Shown piece by piece: positions 1-6,332 of a stretch of 8,620 bases of DNA. Position 1 is the stretch's first letter, and the number at the start of each line of letters is the position of its first letter. The notes beneath the pieces are model-generated. The model did no database searches. It saw nothing but the letters and a program-made list of their open reading frames with translations, and was not told the origin of the DNA. The DNA comes from Verrucomicrobia bacterium UBA1263 (GTDB lineage: Bacteria; Verrucomicrobiota; Verrucomicrobiia; Limisphaerales; UBA1412): NCBI GenBank assembly GCA_002308515.1, contig DBVN01000077.1, positions 13,599 through 22,218 of the forward strand, in the 5' to 3' direction. The position numbers were made by a program, and so were the translations under genes.

Positions 1-1
1 C

Positions 2-706
2 CTTATTGTAGCGGGCGTCAAAAGCGGCACGGGCTTCGCCTACGGACTGGACGATAGCGCCCAGGACCACACGGATGGAACGGATCGCGTCGTCATTGGC
101 GGCGATCGGGAAATCCACCAGATCCGGATCACAGTTGGTATCCACCATGGCGATCAGGGGGATGCGCAGACGGCGGGCTTCGGCCACGGCGTTGTGTTCG
201 CGCTTGATGTCGATCACGAACATCGCGTCAGGCTGCTCGGTCATATTGCGGATGCCGCCCATGTTCTTGGCCATCTTTTCGGCCTCACGGCGGAGAGCGC
301 CTTGCTCTTTCTTCACGTATTGGGCGATCGTGCCGTCAGCGTCCATCTTTTCGATGTTGGTCATCTTGGCGATGGAGCGGCGGATCGTCTTGAGATTCGT
401 CAGCGTACCGCCCAGCCAGCGTTCGGTCACATAGGGCATGCCCGTGATCTCAGCGGCTTCCTTGATGGCTTCCTGAGCCTGTTTCTTTGTACCCACGAAC
501 AGGATCTTGCCGCCCTTACCGGCCACTTTGGCCAGGAAGTTGCACGCGGTCTCCAGTTGGGTCTGGGTTTGATTTAAGTCAATGACATGGACTCCATTAC
601 GTTCCGCGAAGATGAAGCGTTTCATCTTGGGGTTCCAACGACGGGTCTGGTGGCCAAAATGCACACCAGCCTCTAACAGCTCTTTTACGCCGACATTAAT
701 ACTCAT
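2..706 (-). CDS. rpsB: 30S ribosomal protein S2, 3' end beyond window
   Basis: Reading the minus strand from the ATG at 706-704 gives 235 codons with no stop before the window edge. The protein starts MSINVGVKELLEAGVHFGHQ and contains the S2 signatures GVHFGHQTRRWNPKM (residues about 14-28), GKILFVGTKKQAQEA (about 65-79), ERWLGGTLTN and, near the C-terminus, VDTNCDPDLVDFPIAANDDAIRSI. S2 binds the small ribosomal subunit late in assembly and is needed for S1 attachment. The usual length is about 240-260 residues, so nearly all of the gene is present and only a short C-terminal tail is missing. The Shine-Dalgarno sequence is weak: the only purine-rich run (AAAGGA, minus strand) lies unusually far upstream of the ATG. 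In most bacteria tsf follows rpsB; that would lie left of the window. The gene is divergent from the next one. Identification is firm from conserved sequence. Confidence 0.97.
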   Translation of the reverse strand, partial: MSINVGVKELLEAGVHFGHQTRRWNPKMKRFIFAERNGVHVIDLNQTQTQLETACNFLAKVAGKGGKILFVGTKKQAQEAIKEAAEITGMPYVTERWLGGTLTNLKTIRRSIAKMTNIEKMDADGTIAQYVKKEQGALRREAEKMAKNMGGIRNMTEQPDAMFVIDIKREHNAVAEARRLRIPLIAMVDTNCDPDLVDFPIAANDDAIRSIRVVLGAIVQSVGEARAAFDARYNK

Positions 707-878
707 AATAATCTTATCTATTTTCCTTTGTTTCCGGTTTTTCGCCCACCGGGGCAATAGCCGTCCCGCGGAATAACGGGATCTTGTTTGATGTTCTTGT
801 GGCCAACCGTCCATCCTCCGGACGGCAAACAATGGCCGTTCTTGTCCACACCAGTGGACATAAGACGGACAGGTTAAC
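707..878 (-). promoter_or_regulatory. Structured leader of rpsB, candidate S2 autoregulatory region
   Basis: The region upstream of rpsB carries four inverted repeats. In plus-strand coordinates: (a) CCGGT 734-738 with ACCGG 748-752; (b) 764-768 with 777-781 (TCCCG / CGGGA); (c) CCGTCC 807-812 with GGACGG 820-825, extended outward by GGCCA 801-805 with TGGCC 833-837; (d) TGTCCAC 843-849 with GTGGACA 854-860, a perfect 7-bp stem and 4-base loop. Such a succession of GC-rich stems between a possible promoter near 873-900 and a start codon with a poor ribosome binding site suggests a structured 5' leader. Autoregulation of rpsB by S2 through its leader is known in gammaproteobacteria; that this leader does the same is inference. 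The function could instead be only transcript stability. Left and right limits are approximate. Confidence 0.45.
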
Positions 879-900
879 ACATTCCCAAAAGAATAGCAAA
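872..900 (-). promoter_or_regulatory. Possible sigma70-type promoter for rpsB
   Basis: On the minus strand, TTTGCT (900-895) is followed after 16 bases by GTTAAC (878-873), preceded by TGT, which could act as an extended -10. This places transcription start just upstream of the hairpin TGTCCAC/GTGGACA. The match to the consensus is modest and the call is weak. Confidence 0.25.
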
Positions 901-941
901 TGGAATTCCTGAAAATTTTTGAGGCAATATGAAAAATACCA

Positions 942-966
942 TTGACATTTTTTTTCATGTTATGGA
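942..966 (+). promoter_or_regulatory. Possible promoter of the 994-3774 gene pair
   Basis: A perfect TTGACA lies at 942-947, followed by a run of eight T and then TGTTATGGA (958-966), which reads as an extended -10 (TGn then TATGGA). The spacing between TTGACA and TATGGA is only 13 bases, too short for a standard sigma70 pair, so either the extended -10 works without this -35 or the motif is used by a different sigma factor. It is the only promoter-like sequence upstream of the gene at 994. Confidence 0.3.
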
Positions 967-993
967 AAACTGAGAGAGGTAAATCTGTTCATT

Positions 994-2355
994 ATGGATG
1001 AGCTGAAAGAGAATCAGGGAAACAACAGCGCGGGGAACAAGCCTTTCCTGGCCGGTTTCATTTTGTTGGTTGTTGTTTTGTGCGCTTCCGGGGCTTGGAT
1101 CAAATACACCCAACAGCGGAATGATCATTCACAAGAGAAACAGCGGCAGCGTCTTCAAGAAGAATCCGAACGGCTCCGCGCCCAGCTGGATGAGGCCAAT
1201 GCTCTTTACCTGGCCGAAGCGAACCGCGTCAACGCGGAATCGCACGATCCTCTGGATCCCGACCGTTTGGTCAATCAGTTATACAAGCTCGACAATTCTC
1301 TTAGCGATTACGAGCGCAACAAACTTGCTTTCTACTGCTTAGAGGGATTTCTCATTAACGGGACCAACGCCCTCCCGGCCATCAGGAACCTCCTCATCAG
1401 CGACCATAATTTTGACCTGAACATCAAAAGACTTTATTCTCCACGCACTTTGCGTCAGGAGGTCATGAACCTTTTGATATCCATGAAGAGCCGTCCGGCA
1501 GCCGATCTGCTCAGTCAGCTTCTTCCGGCGGCTCAGGATGCCAAAGAGATGCGCAATCTCTGTGAAGCGCTCCTGAGTGTTTCCGATGGCTACCGTCCTT
1601 ACTGCATCCAGGCTGCCCGCGCCATGCATGACCGTCTGGTCGAGGAACAAAAAGATACGACTGCCAACGCGACTGAAATAAAATCCATGCGCTCTATTCT
1701 TTTGGAACTTCTTCAGGACAGGGATTTTGCCGTAGATCTTATGGAACAAAAAGCCTGGCGCAAAGAGAAGGGCGGGATTGAATCCTATGTATTCTCAATG
1801 TCCTATAAACTTTTGCAGGGAGATATCATCCCGTACTGTCACGAGGCCGCTCTCTGGCAACTGGAAAATCGAAAAGGTAAACATTTCAATATGAATCCCG
1901 TATTATCCGAACTGGCTAAAGAATATATCACCCATCCACTGGCTCCTGAAATATTTTTAATAGGATTAAAAAATGATACTCTTTCTTCTTATAAATATGA
2001 TAACCTCGTATCATTAACGCTGGATAAAGACTTTCGCGCTAATATAGGTTTTTTCTTCTGGTGGCCTCCTATTGACGCAGGAGAAATCGACTCTAATGTA
2101 GTTGATCCGGCAACGATACAAAAAGCTAATGACCGTCTGCTCTTTCTGGATACGGTTGCCACTCAATTCGGGAATGATCCTCAAATGATGCAAGCGGTAG
2201 AAGTTCTCCGCTCTAATCTGCGGCATACTGCCAGCACGGATCCCAATAAAGGTAAATGGAAAGCGGATCAATCCGCAGAAGACCTTTTTAAAAATCTTAT
2301 GAATCAATTTGATGAAGAATACAAAGCTTATAAAGCCGAAAATGATAAAAAGTAA
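994..2355 (+). CDS. Membrane-anchored coiled-coil/HEAT-like protein, unknown function (copy 1)
   Basis: Not recognised as a named family. The 453-residue product has a polar, charged N-terminus, one hydrophobic helix (residues about 17-36), a Lys/Arg/Glu-rich coiled-coil-like stretch (about 38-75) and then a long, mostly helical domain whose amphipathic helix pairs (for example NALPAIRNLL near 125 and PAADLLSQLL near 168) look like HEAT/ARM-type repeats. The likely topology is a single anchor with the bulk outside the cytoplasm, but that is inference. The C-terminus is highly charged. The ATG at 994 is preceded by GAGAGG (974-979) at a rather long spacing of 14 bases. The next gene begins 6 bases after the stop and encodes a protein of the same architecture (LDPDRLVNQLYKLD here against LEPKALIARFREMK there), so the two are probably ancient tandem duplicates in one operon. 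A scaffold role is possible but nothing in the sequence proves it. Confidence 0.8.
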   Translation: MDELKENQGNNSAGNKPFLAGFILLVVVLCASGAWIKYTQQRNDHSQEKQRQRLQEESERLRAQLDEANALYLAEANRVNAESHDPLDPDRLVNQLYKLDNSLSDYERNKLAFYCLEGFLINGTNALPAIRNLLISDHNFDLNIKRLYSPRTLRQEVMNLLISMKSRPAADLLSQLLPAAQDAKEMRNLCEALLSVSDGYRPYCIQAARAMHDRLVEEQKDTTANATEIKSMRSILLELLQDRDFAVDLMEQKAWRKEKGGIESYVFSMSYKLLQGDIIPYCHEAALWQLENRKGKHFNMNPVLSELAKEYITHPLAPEIFLIGLKNDTLSSYKYDNLVSLTLDKDFRANIGFFFWWPPIDAGEIDSNVVDPATIQKANDRLLFLDTVATQFGNDPQMMQAVEVLRSNLRHTASTDPNKGKWKADQSAEDLFKNLMNQFDEEYKAYKAENDKK

Positions 2356-2361
2356 CTGTGT

Positions 2362-3774
2362 ATGAAAAAGTTTTATATTTTTATTATTCTGTGTGTTATC
2401 GCATTTGGTCTGACAGCGGCGTTCATCGCGTATATCCGTCATGCCAATGAAGAATCACTTGCCCGGCAGGAAGCACAGTGGAGCCAGGAAAAGGCAGAGA
2501 TACTAGCTGAACTGGAAGCTCTCAAGATACGGATGGACGAGTTGAAAACAAATGTCCCGGAACAAGATTCACCGGAACTGGAACCTAAAGCCCTGATTGC
2601 CCGTTTCCGGGAAATGAAAGACTGGATAGAACTGTTTGGCGACACTGTTGACCCATTGAGCAAGATCCGCGGTATTAAGCCCCTTACCAATGAGATCTCC
2701 AAAACAAAATGCCATGACCAACTGGAAGAGTCATTCTTTATCTTTCAAGGACTTCAAAACCAAGGAGACAAGTCTCTGGATGCGATTCGTGATTATTTGA
2801 CCAGCGGAGATAATATCGTGCTCTATGATTATTCCCGGTATGTTGCTCCTTCAAATCGTACATATACTATCCCTGTCGTAACCACGAATATCCCTTTAAA
2901 CCGCTTCAAAAGAACAGTCTATAATATAGACCCTGTTCCGGAAACTTCCCGTTTGGGATTGATCTATACCTTGGGAAGTATCAAAACACCTGCGGCTTTG
3001 GAACTTCTTTACCAGTCTATGCAAAGCTCCAGGAATCTCCGGGAAATCATCAGCGCCGGAAATTTTCTTTTGGAAGCGGACAAAGGATCTTTTGCGCAGC
3101 CTGTTCTGGCGGTTTACAAGGCGTATTTCCCTGTTTGTGACCGAGAGGAACAAAACTCATTGCTTGCTTATATTAAAAGAATCAGTGAAAAGGATTTTAA
3201 TGAAATAGTACAAGCTTTGACTCCCTTTGATGAAGACGGGAAACTTTCCATGGATATCTTCAGTTTGAAAATGGATAATTTAGGTGAAGCGGGAATTCCA
3301 TTCGCTTATGAGACTTTCAACCGTCCGGATGTTACTTTGACGGAAAAGATAAACATTGTGGACACCGTCAGAAAATTCATCGGCTCGAATGAACAGGCAA
3401 ACTCTATGTTCACAAACCTGCTTGATGGTCTGACAGGGCTCGATAAAGATTGGATTGGTTCTGTCTTTATTAAAAACATTACTGAAAACACCAAGGAGAA
3501 GGAGAAACAGCAGCAGTTTTTAAACTTATTGAGTAACTTGCCGTTAAAACAGGATGATCCTTCTTTCTTTCTGGAAACTGTTGAGTTAATGAAAGAAACT
3601 CTTACGCAAAAAATCGAGCAGGGTGAAAATTTTGATGAGAAAGAATACCAACATAAACTCATCTCTACTGAATATTCTAATAGAATGAGCCAAAAGTATG
3701 GTTCTTTTACAGTTATGCGCTATTCTAATACCAATTTGGTAAATACGGTCATGCAGATCAGGGGTGAATGGTGA
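2362..3774 (+). CDS. Membrane-anchored coiled-coil/HEAT-like protein, unknown function (copy 2)
   Basis: The product is 470 residues: a short basic start MKKF, a membrane helix (residues about 4-25), a coiled-coil-like Glu/Lys/Ala-rich segment (about 28-65), then a helical domain with repeat-like segments (DKSLDAIRDYL near 140, TPAALELLYQSM near 210). The order and spacing of helix, coil and domain match the upstream gene, and short stretches align, but identity is low, so the duplication is old. It starts 6 bases after the upstream stop with no visible Shine-Dalgarno sequence, which suggests translational coupling. No cysteine-based lipobox and no catalytic motif were seen. The nearest terminator-like structures lie more than 100 bases past the stop. 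No enzymatic function should be assigned. Confidence 0.8.
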   Translation: MKKFYIFIILCVIAFGLTAAFIAYIRHANEESLARQEAQWSQEKAEILAELEALKIRMDELKTNVPEQDSPELEPKALIARFREMKDWIELFGDTVDPLSKIRGIKPLTNEISKTKCHDQLEESFFIFQGLQNQGDKSLDAIRDYLTSGDNIVLYDYSRYVAPSNRTYTIPVVTTNIPLNRFKRTVYNIDPVPETSRLGLIYTLGSIKTPAALELLYQSMQSSRNLREIISAGNFLLEADKGSFAQPVLAVYKAYFPVCDREEQNSLLAYIKRISEKDFNEIVQALTPFDEDGKLSMDIFSLKMDNLGEAGIPFAYETFNRPDVTLTEKINIVDTVRKFIGSNEQANSMFTNLLDGLTGLDKDWIGSVFIKNITENTKEKEKQQQFLNLLSNLPLKQDDPSFFLETVELMKETLTQKIEQGENFDEKEYQHKLISTEYSNRMSQKYGSFTVMRYSNTNLVNTVMQIRGEW

Positions 3775-3877
3775 TGCTCGCAAAAGCGGCTGGTCTTTGG
3801 CGGGAAGTTATGTTAGATTGAAAAAGTCTTAAGTGCGACGGGCATGACAAGGAAAACGCGGAGAAACAAATTTAGCC

Positions 3878-3905
3878 CAAAATCGCCATTAGGATTTCGA
3901 TTTTG
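3878..3905. repeat. AT-rich inverted repeat, 8-bp stem
   Basis: CAAAATCG (3878-3885) and CGATTTTG (3898-3905) are perfect reverse complements separated by 12 bases. It lies about 100 bases beyond the stop of the second HEAT-like gene. The stem is AT-rich and has no following U-tract, so it is at best a poor terminator. Confidence 0.5.
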
Positions 3906-3908
3906 TCA

Positions 3909-3933
3909 AAACATATTCAAAATCAATATGTTT
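3909..3933. repeat. AT-rich inverted repeat, 9-bp stem
   Basis: AAACATATT (3909-3917) and AATATGTTT (3925-3933) are perfect reverse complements with a 7-base loop CAAAATC. The loop is itself complementary to GATTTTG at 3899-3905 in the preceding hairpin, so the two structures could exchange pairing partners. It directly abuts the GC-rich REP-like element. Confidence 0.5.
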
Positions 3934-3934
3934 C

Positions 3935-3987
3935 GTAGAGGTGCGAGACTCTCGCGTCTCCGAGACGAGCGGATCGCTCGTCTCTAC
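3935..3987. repeat. REP-like palindromic element
   Basis: A 53-bp GC-rich island in AT-rich surroundings, closed at its ends by GTAGAG (3935-3940) and CTCTAC (3982-3987). Inside it are a near-perfect long hairpin, GAGACGAGCG (3962-3971) with CGCTCGTCTC (3975-3984) around a 3-base centre; a second palindrome, GCGAGA (3943-3948) with TCTCGC (3950-3955); and CGTCTC (3955-3960) with GAGACG (3962-3967), so alternative pairings are possible. Such structure in an intergenic gap is typical of dispersed REP/BIME-type elements, which in other bacteria are moved by REP-associated tyrosine transposases. Whether it is repeated elsewhere in this genome cannot be seen from one window. Confidence 0.65.
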
Positions 3988-3999
3988 AGCAAGTCATTA

Positions 4000-4028
4000 T
4001 TGTTAAGGATATTATTTGTTATTTTAAA
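4000..4028 (+). promoter_or_regulatory. Weak promoter-like sequence before the BamE-like cluster
   Basis: TTGTTA (4000-4005) is followed after 17 bases by TTTAAA (4023-4028), a spacing right for sigma70 but with only partial consensus matches in AT-rich DNA. It lies between the REP-like element and the first gene of the cluster, which needs a promoter here if the element separates transcription units. Confidence 0.25.
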
Positions 4029-4087
4029 TGACTTTTGGATTTCCAAAGATGATTTTGGGTTTAGAAGAATAGAAAGTTGAGAGTATT

Positions 4088-4630
4088 ATGATGGCAATGT
4101 TTTTTTTGATTCTTTTGTTTTGGCTGATGCTGCCGGTTCTGGCGGTGTTCTTTTATATCCTTTTTGGCTGTTTTTTGGGGTTCAAAAGAGTGTTTGAGGT
4201 CGTTAATAGGGGGCAGCGTTTATTTACACTCTTTGTGGCCTGGATCTTCTTTTTGCTGGGGATGGCGTTTACTATTGTGCCTGTAGGTGACGCGATCAGT
4301 GAAAAATATTTAAGTAACAAATATAAAGATAATAATAACTCAAAATTCTCAAATATAGTTTGTTATATGATTGAAGGCTTTCGAGAGGATACCGTGTACG
4401 CGCTTGGTTATACAGAGAAGAATTTTAATAAAATCGAAATAGGAATGACTCCGGAACAGGTCTTGGAATTAGTGGGTGAACCCTTGAAGAAGAGCGGAAG
4501 AGACGAATGTTACTGGGAATATACCGCGCTGCGTGAAAATGATCGTTGTTATTGCTACTGGGTGCGAGAGGTTTATTTTGGTTCGGATAAAAAAGTCAGC
4601 AAAATAGATGCGTATTATTGGTGGGATTAA
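4088..4630 (+). CDS. Two-helix membrane protein with BamE/SmpA-like domain (paralogue 1)
   Basis: The 180-residue product has two hydrophobic segments (residues about 4-31 and 46-66) joined by a short basic loop (GFKRVFEVVNRGQR), then a linker rich in Asn/Lys (about 67-110) and a C-terminal domain (about 112-180). The latter contains NFNKIEIGMTPEQVLELVGEP (112-132), a helix-turn typical of SmpA/OmlA (BamE-like) folds, followed by beta-strand-like segments ending in KKVSKIDAYYWWD. In BamE itself this fold sits in an outer-membrane lipoprotein. Here there is no lipobox and instead two membrane helices, so this is not BamE, and only the fold is suggested. GAGAG (4079-4083) lies 4 bases before the ATG at 4088; a second ATG follows at 4091. 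First of three tandem paralogues, 28 bases before the next. Function unknown. Confidence 0.85.
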   Translation: MMAMFFLILLFWLMLPVLAVFFYILFGCFLGFKRVFEVVNRGQRLFTLFVAWIFFLLGMAFTIVPVGDAISEKYLSNKYKDNNNSKFSNIVCYMIEGFREDTVYALGYTEKNFNKIEIGMTPEQVLELVGEPLKKSGRDECYWEYTALRENDRCYCYWVREVYFGSDKKVSKIDAYYWWD

Positions 4631-4686
4631 TGATTAAACATTGGAGGAAATTGAGCGTATGCTGTTTGGAATGCTTTTTTTGCTTT
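4615..4686 (+). repeat. 72-bp perfect direct repeat, copy A (paralogue 1/2 junction)
   Basis: Positions 4615-4686 are identical to 5150-5221, an offset of 535 bases. The repeat covers the last codons of one gene, its TAA, the 28-base spacer with the Shine-Dalgarno sequence GGAGG, and the first nine or so codons of the next gene. It marks the unit of tandem duplication in the BamE-like cluster. Confidence 0.95.
4643..4647 (+). promoter_or_regulatory. Ribosome binding site deciding the start of paralogue 2
   Basis: GGAGG lies 11 bases before the ATG at 4659. It is one of the few strong Shine-Dalgarno sequences in the window and rules out the TTG at 4641 as start. The same site recurs at 5178-5182 before paralogue 3. 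Confidence 0.7.
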
Positions 4687-5165
4687 TTTTGTTGTCGCCG
4701 GTTCTGTTGATGCTTGCTTACATCTTTTTTGGCTGTTTGTTTGGGTTCAAAAGGGTGTTTGCGTTTGTTAATAGGGGACATTGTTTAGTTACAGTCGGTG
4801 TGGCCGTGATCTCCTTTTTGCTGGGGATGGCTTTTGTGATATATCCTATTGTCAAGGTAAACAGCGACAAATATGGCAATGATGAAAAATTTGGCAACAT
4901 ACTTTGTTATGTAAATTGGTATTTCCAAGATGATACTGTGTACGCGCCCGGTTATTCAGCGGAGAATTTTAATAAAATCGAAATAGGAATGACGCCGGAA
5001 CAAGTCCTGGAATTAGTAGGTGAACCCTTGAAGAAGAGTGAGGCCCGCTGGGATTATACCGCGCTGCGTAAAAATGATCGTCGTTATAGTTATTGGATAC
5101 GAGAGGTTTATTTTGGTCCAGATAAAAAAGTCAGCAAAATAGATACATCTTATTGGTGGGATTAA
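4659..5165 (+). CDS. Two-helix membrane protein with BamE/SmpA-like domain (paralogue 2)
   Basis: The ATG at 4659 is preferred over the in-frame TTG at 4641 because the Shine-Dalgarno sequence GGAGG (4643-4647) would otherwise fall inside the coding region, and because the resulting N-terminus (MLFGMLFLLF) aligns with that of paralogue 1. The product is 168 residues: membrane helices at about 2-29 and 44-64, the loop GFKRVFAFVNRG between them, then a BamE-like domain at about 102-168 with NFNKIEIGMTPEQVLELVGEP. It is closest to paralogue 1 in the C-terminal half: 4419-4494 and the matching 76 bases here differ at only four positions, all synonymous. It shares with paralogue 3 an identical 5' end. 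This mixed relationship indicates duplication followed by recombination. Function unknown. Confidence 0.85.
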   Translation: MLFGMLFLLFLLSPVLLMLAYIFFGCLFGFKRVFAFVNRGHCLVTVGVAVISFLLGMAFVIYPIVKVNSDKYGNDEKFGNILCYVNWYFQDDTVYAPGYSAENFNKIEIGMTPEQVLELVGEPLKKSEARWDYTALRKNDRRYSYWIREVYFGPDKKVSKIDTSYWWD

Positions 5166-5221
5166 TGATTAAACATTGGAGGAAATTGAGCGTATGCTGT
5201 TTGGAATGCTTTTTTTGCTTT
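5150..5221 (+). repeat. 72-bp perfect direct repeat, copy B (paralogue 2/3 junction)
   Basis: Identical to 4615-4686. It again spans the 3' end of one gene, the stop, the spacer with GGAGG and the start of the next gene, so paralogues 2 and 3 share both expression signal and N-terminal codons. The identity stops abruptly at 5222, where the genes become clearly diverged. Confidence 0.95.
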
Positions 5222-5694
5222 GTTTTGTATTATTGCTGTTTTTGATGCTATTCTGCGTGATCTACAGCTGTATGTTTGGCGTTCAGCGCCTGGTTGAACT
5301 GATCCAGAGGAAATGGAAGCGGTATTCGTTTACATCTTGTATTGCTGTGATTTTCTTTTTACTGGGGATGGCTTTTGTGATCATTCCTCAAGTTTTGGTA
5401 AATGAGGAGAAATATAACAGCAACAGAGATATATTTGATCATATAGATTTCTTTTTTGAGGATCATACCCAATATGCGTCCGGTTACACTGAAGAGAATT
5501 TTAATAAAATAAAAGAGGGAACTACTCAGGAACAGGTCATTGAACTGCTGGGTGAACCTTTGAAAAAATCAGGTGACACTTGGTTTTATACTCAATCCTT
5601 TCTTCAATCAGACCAGTGCTATTGGAGTCGGGGAGTTGAGCTTGATTCTGATAAGAAAGTAAAAAGCGTGTTTAAATTTTATAACTGGGATTAA
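5194..5694 (+). CDS. Two-helix membrane protein with BamE/SmpA-like domain (paralogue 3, diverged)
   Basis: The ATG at 5194 is chosen over the in-frame TTG at 5176 for the same reason as in paralogue 2: GGAGG (5178-5182) lies 11 bases upstream of it. The 166-residue product keeps the layout of its neighbours: helices at about 2-29 and 47-67, a basic loop (QRKWKRY), an acidic/aromatic linker (DHIDFFFED) and the C-terminal domain at about 101-166 (ENFNKIKEGTTQEQVIELLGEP). It departs from the other two in having EGTT where they have IGMT, and in the strand region (SRGVELDSDKKVKSVFKFYNWD), while retaining the closing NWD/WWD-type end. It is the most diverged member although its first 28 bases are identical to those of paralogue 2. 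The stop lies 26 bases before the DUF4126 gene. Function unknown. Confidence 0.83.
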   Translation: MLFGMLFLLCFVLLLFLMLFCVIYSCMFGVQRLVELIQRKWKRYSFTSCIAVIFFLLGMAFVIIPQVLVNEEKYNSNRDIFDHIDFFFEDHTQYASGYTEENFNKIKEGTTQEQVIELLGEPLKKSGDTWFYTQSFLQSDQCYWSRGVELDSDKKVKSVFKFYNWD

Positions 5695-5720
5695 GATAAG
5701 ACATTTGAGATAAAGATATT

Positions 5721-6311
5721 ATGCAGGAAATTTTATTAAGTGTCATCATGGGGCTGGGGCTCAGCGCGGCTTGCGGTTTTCGGGTATTTGTTCCGATGCT
5801 GCTGATTTCTCTGGCGGAACGCAGCGGGCATCTGACTCTCAGCGAGGGCTGGATGTGGCTGGGTTCGGACGCGGCGCTGATCGTGTTCGCGACCGCGACC
5901 GTGGTGGAGATCGCGGCTTACTATATCCCTGTGCTGGATCATTTTCTGGATATCCTGTCGGCTCCGGCGGCGGCTGTGGCGGGAACGATCGCGGCGGCGG
6001 CTGTTTTTGTGGATATGTCGCCGATGCTGAAGTGGACAGTGGCGATCATCGCCGGCGGCGGTTCGGCCTCGCTCATCCACGCGGCCAAGACGGCCGGACG
6101 CGCCCTGATCAGCGGAACGACTCTCGGAACGGGGAATTGTCTGGTCTCCACCGGGGAGATGGTCGTTTCGGCCGGAGTCAGCGCGGCCAGTATGCTGATG
6201 CCGATCCTGGCGATCTTCATCCTTCTGATCTTGGGAAGCATAGTCGCGTGGGTCTATCATAAGATTTTTTGCCGCAAGAAGATCAGTCAGGAATTAGAAA
6301 TCCGGTCATAG
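5721..6311 (+). CDS. DUF4126-family integral membrane protein
   Basis: The 196-residue product is strongly hydrophobic, with about five or six membrane segments. It carries features typical of DUF4126: GLGLSAACGFRVFVP (residues 11-25), a WLGSDAALIVFATATVVE segment (46-63), the YYIPVLDHFLD motif (67-77) and a Gly/Ala-rich second half (AAVAGTIAAAA, AGGGSASLIHAAKT), ending in a basic cytoplasmic tail (CRKKISQELEIRS). The family is widespread in bacteria and its role is not established. Length fits the family. The gene begins 26 bases after the BamE-like cluster with only a weak purine stretch before ATG, and may be cotranscribed with it. Its base composition is clearly more GC-rich than the cluster, with runs of GCG and GGC codons, so it probably belongs to a different evolutionary layer. 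Confidence 0.85.
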   Translation: MQEILLSVIMGLGLSAACGFRVFVPMLLISLAERSGHLTLSEGWMWLGSDAALIVFATATVVEIAAYYIPVLDHFLDILSAPAAAVAGTIAAAAVFVDMSPMLKWTVAIIAGGGSASLIHAAKTAGRALISGTTLGTGNCLVSTGEMVVSAGVSAASMLMPILAIFILLILGSIVAWVYHKIFCRKKISQELEIRS

Positions 6312-6332
6312 CTTGTTCTTCACTTGGAAAAA

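Larger units (their letters stand above)
3775..4087. other. 313-bp intergenic region without a credible gene
   Basis: No convincing gene lies here. The open frame at 3844-4080 (78 codons) runs straight through the hairpins and the REP-like element, has a low-complexity Arg-rich translation and lacks a ribosome binding site, so it is not accepted. The region holds two AT-rich hairpins (3878-3933), a GC-rich palindromic element (3935-3987), and a weak promoter-like sequence before the gene at 4088. Confidence 0.7.

Noticed and set aside
75..577. Plus-strand open frames opposite rpsB
   Set aside because: They are antisense shadows of a clearly conserved ribosomal protein gene.
714..899. 61-codon minus-strand frame just upstream of rpsB, possible leader peptide
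   Set aside because: It overlaps all four leader hairpins, begins in the proposed promoter region and has no family-like sequence; the open frame is more easily explained by chance.
3844..4080. 78-codon open frame on the plus strand in the intergenic gap
   Set aside because: It passes through two hairpins and the REP-like element, has no ribosome binding site and its Arg-rich translation (RGARLSRLRDERIARLYS) comes from the palindrome itself.
4641..4658. TTG start giving a six-residue longer paralogue 2 (and the same at 5176 for paralogue 3)
   Set aside because: The added codons contain the GGAGG Shine-Dalgarno sequence, and the alignment with paralogue 1 supports the ATG starts at 4659 and 5194.
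5736..6262. Long open frames on both strands within the DUF4126 gene
   Set aside because: They are side effects of GC-rich codons; only the frame starting at 5721 gives a recognisable membrane protein family.
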